In this document: positions 62,729 to 64,000 of the stretch, piece after piece
Position numbering within the stretch: the first letter of the stretch is position 1
Layout of the letters: each line of letters begins with the position of its first letter
From: an uncultured Roseobacter sp.
GTDB taxonomy: Bacteria; Pseudomonadota; Alphaproteobacteria; Rhodobacterales; Rhodobacteraceae
Assembly: GCF_947499265.1 (NCBI RefSeq)
Contig: NZ_CANMNK010000008.1
Span: 149,773 to 213,772, forward strand
Reading direction: 5' to 3'
Length of the DNA: 64,000 nt
The notes under the pieces: generated by a model
Told to the model about the DNA's origin: nothing
The model's database searches: none
What the model saw: only the letters and a program-made list of their open reading frames with translations
Program-made: the position numbers and the translations under genes

Positions 62729-63080
62729 TCGTTCCCTTAACGACATCCCGTGCACGATACTTGTAAAACATATATCGAACGACTGTCACGACCTCGGTCA
62801 TTCTAGACTCACTCCGTACCTCGGAGGTGGTGCAGCATTCCAGCTATTGCTCGCATCAGGCACCAAAGAGGACGGCCCATTTCCGACATTTAGCGGTTGG
62901 CTACAATGCCGCGGTCGCAGCCCGAATAGTGGACGTTGGCGCACGATCCCAGCTTCCTGGACATTGCGATGGGTGAGACGCTGTACTAAGTGAGCTTTCG
63001 CTGCGCTAGCCCGAAGATCCACTTCAGCCGGGTATTGCTAACACGACGCTGTATAAATCTGGCTCGCCAGGCCCAAAGCG
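62729..63080. other. Gap of 350 bases, no gene recognised
   Basis: No frame has a plausible start and family pattern. The stretch around 62990-63045 (TTTCGCTGCGC...) resembles the style of the sequence CATTCGCTGC at 61832-61841 and could belong to a dispersed intergenic element. This cannot be confirmed from one window. Confidence 0.3.
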
Positions 63081-63098
63081 ATGTGCTTTGCTATCTTC

Positions 63099-63749
63099 AT
63101 GCATATCGATCCGATTACCCTGTCCGCCTTTTCGCTCGCCGTCGTCGTCCTGGCGCTGACGCCAGGCCCTGACCTCTTTCTGATCTTAGGACGCGGGCTT
63201 GCGCAGGGTCGCATGGCAGCGATCTTTACCGTGCTTGGCTTTCTTCTCGCTGGCGTTGTGCAGGTGCCGCTCCTAGCTCTCGGCCTTGCAACCCTGATCG
63301 CAGAGAACCCCGTCCTATTCGACTTGATCCGCTACGCGGGCGGCGCTTATCTCATCTGGAGAGGTGCGAAGATGCTCTTTGGCCCGGTACCCGACCCTGC
63401 TGGCGACGGCTCCGCAACAGTCTCTCGGGGCGAGGCGTTGCGCGAGGGTTTCGTGGCGAGCCTTGTTAATCCAAAGGGACACGCGTTCATGCTCGCCTTC
63501 CTGCCCCAGTTCGTGGACCCCACGGCAGGATCGGTCGCTGTCCAGTTCGTAGTCCTTGGCCTGGTGATGCGCGTCGTCGCCTTCATGGTGGAGGTGACAC
63601 TGGCTACATTCTCGGGAACTGTCGGTGCCGTCCTGCGTCGCTCACGACGCGCGCGCATCGCGTTGGAGCGCATTGCTGGCCTGCTCATCGTCGCGATCGG
63701 AGTCCGGCTCCTCCTTCTGGAGCCCCCCGAACTGCGAGAAGCAAAGTAA
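63099..63749 (+). CDS. LysE/RhtB-family exporter
   Basis: 216 aa from ATG 63099 (ATG 63081 possible). Six hydrophobic segments; the first carries the family signature ALTPGPDLFLILGRGLAQGR. RYAGGAYLIWRGAKMLFG and LVNPKGHAFMLAFLPQFVD follow, both typical. RhtB-type proteins export homoserine, threonine or other amino acids. Stand-alone; no ribosome site stands out. Confidence 0.88.
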   Translation: MHIDPITLSAFSLAVVVLALTPGPDLFLILGRGLAQGRMAAIFTVLGFLLAGVVQVPLLALGLATLIAENPVLFDLIRYAGGAYLIWRGAKMLFGPVPDPAGDGSATVSRGEALREGFVASLVNPKGHAFMLAFLPQFVDPTAGSVAVQFVVLGLVMRVVAFMVEVTLATFSGTVGAVLRRSRRARIALERIAGLLIVAIGVRLLLLEPPELREAK

Positions 63750-64000
63750 GATTCTCCTCACTGAGTGCCCGACATGCCGCGGCTTCCGCGTCTGCTGACC
63801 TGTCATAGGACGTCCAAATCCAAGGTCTGGTTTGGGCTGACACCCGTCAACCGACCGAAACCTTCAGATGTCGCCTCAGAGCCCAAAGTGACCAGTGCTG
63901 CGACCGTGTCGAATGGCTCCTTCTTTGAATTTCAGAGGTGTCAGGTTATCCTGCCCGCATTGAGCAGCAATTGCGCAATTCGGCGTTTCCTTTGCAGCAA
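63750..64000. other. Right edge of the window, nothing recognised
   Basis: 251 bases with no supported gene. The sequence may contain the end of a gene lying outside the window, but no frame can be tied to a family. Confidence 0.3.

Noticed and set aside
1..64000. CRISPR arrays, rRNA genes or intact insertion sequences
   Set aside because: No regularly spaced repeats, rRNA sequence or transposase with terminal repeats was found.

Overview
The window looks like a chromosomal segment of a marine Rhodobacterales (Roseobacter-type) alphaproteobacterium. This rests on GC-rich coding sequence, a phoR-pstSCAB-phoU-phoB locus with a soluble PhoR, an invasion-associated-locus-B protein, a class II DAHP synthase, a GlxA-type regulator, a VPLPA-CTERM protein and a protocatechuate branch linked to a beta-keto acid cleavage enzyme. 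No species can be named from the sequence alone.

Layout. 1-3127: a partial MscS/DUF3772 channel, an AlaX-type editing protein and tRNA-Ser(GGA). 3277-14964: an accessory region that begins right behind the tRNA with a broken integrase joined out of frame to a decapitated dehydrogenase small subunit. It then carries a GMC dehydrogenase, a secreted VOC protein, a HupE/UreJ-like membrane protein, a stand-alone dihydrolipoamide dehydrogenase and a butanediol-type alcohol dehydrogenase. Opposite these lies a run of three genes (CmcJ-like oxygenase, SDR, AcoR-like activator lacking key sigma-54 residues), divergent from a LysR gene. 15257-23218: a SulP-STAS-cyclic-nucleotide-domain transporter, a tiny VPLPA-CTERM protein, a seven-helix membrane AraC regulator, small lipoprotein and membrane proteins, a tyrosine-phosphatase-like protein, a DUF4231 (SLATT-like) protein and a DUF2189 membrane protein.

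23717-29377: a tightly packed envelope cluster with a LytR_C-like anchored protein, a small secreted protein, two glycosyltransferases and an unknown. 29577-34704: envelope genes, namely a MepK-like endopeptidase divergent from an L,D-transpeptidase, then lpxD with a dedicated ACP and ketosynthase. 34752-37349: IalB, an intergenic region with two minus-strand terminators and a candidate small RNA, and a HerA-like (DUF853) ATPase. 37439-43236: a branched-chain amino-acid ABC operon (livK-G-F-x-H-M) with an unknown secreted protein coupled between livF and livH.

43402-51416: a PQQ-type sugar dehydrogenase, a GlxA regulator, DAHP synthase with a textbook terminator, a PAS protein, then yicC-gmk-gamma carbonic anhydrase-PLP enzyme. 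51430-58901: the phosphate regulon, with a triple-repeat Pho box between phoR and pstS. 58909-61062: pcaH-pcaG-BKACE, apparently a shortened beta-ketoadipate operon. 61063-64000: AT-rich, gene-poor sequence with a decayed small gene, an isocitrate-lyase/PEP-mutase family protein and a LysE-family exporter.
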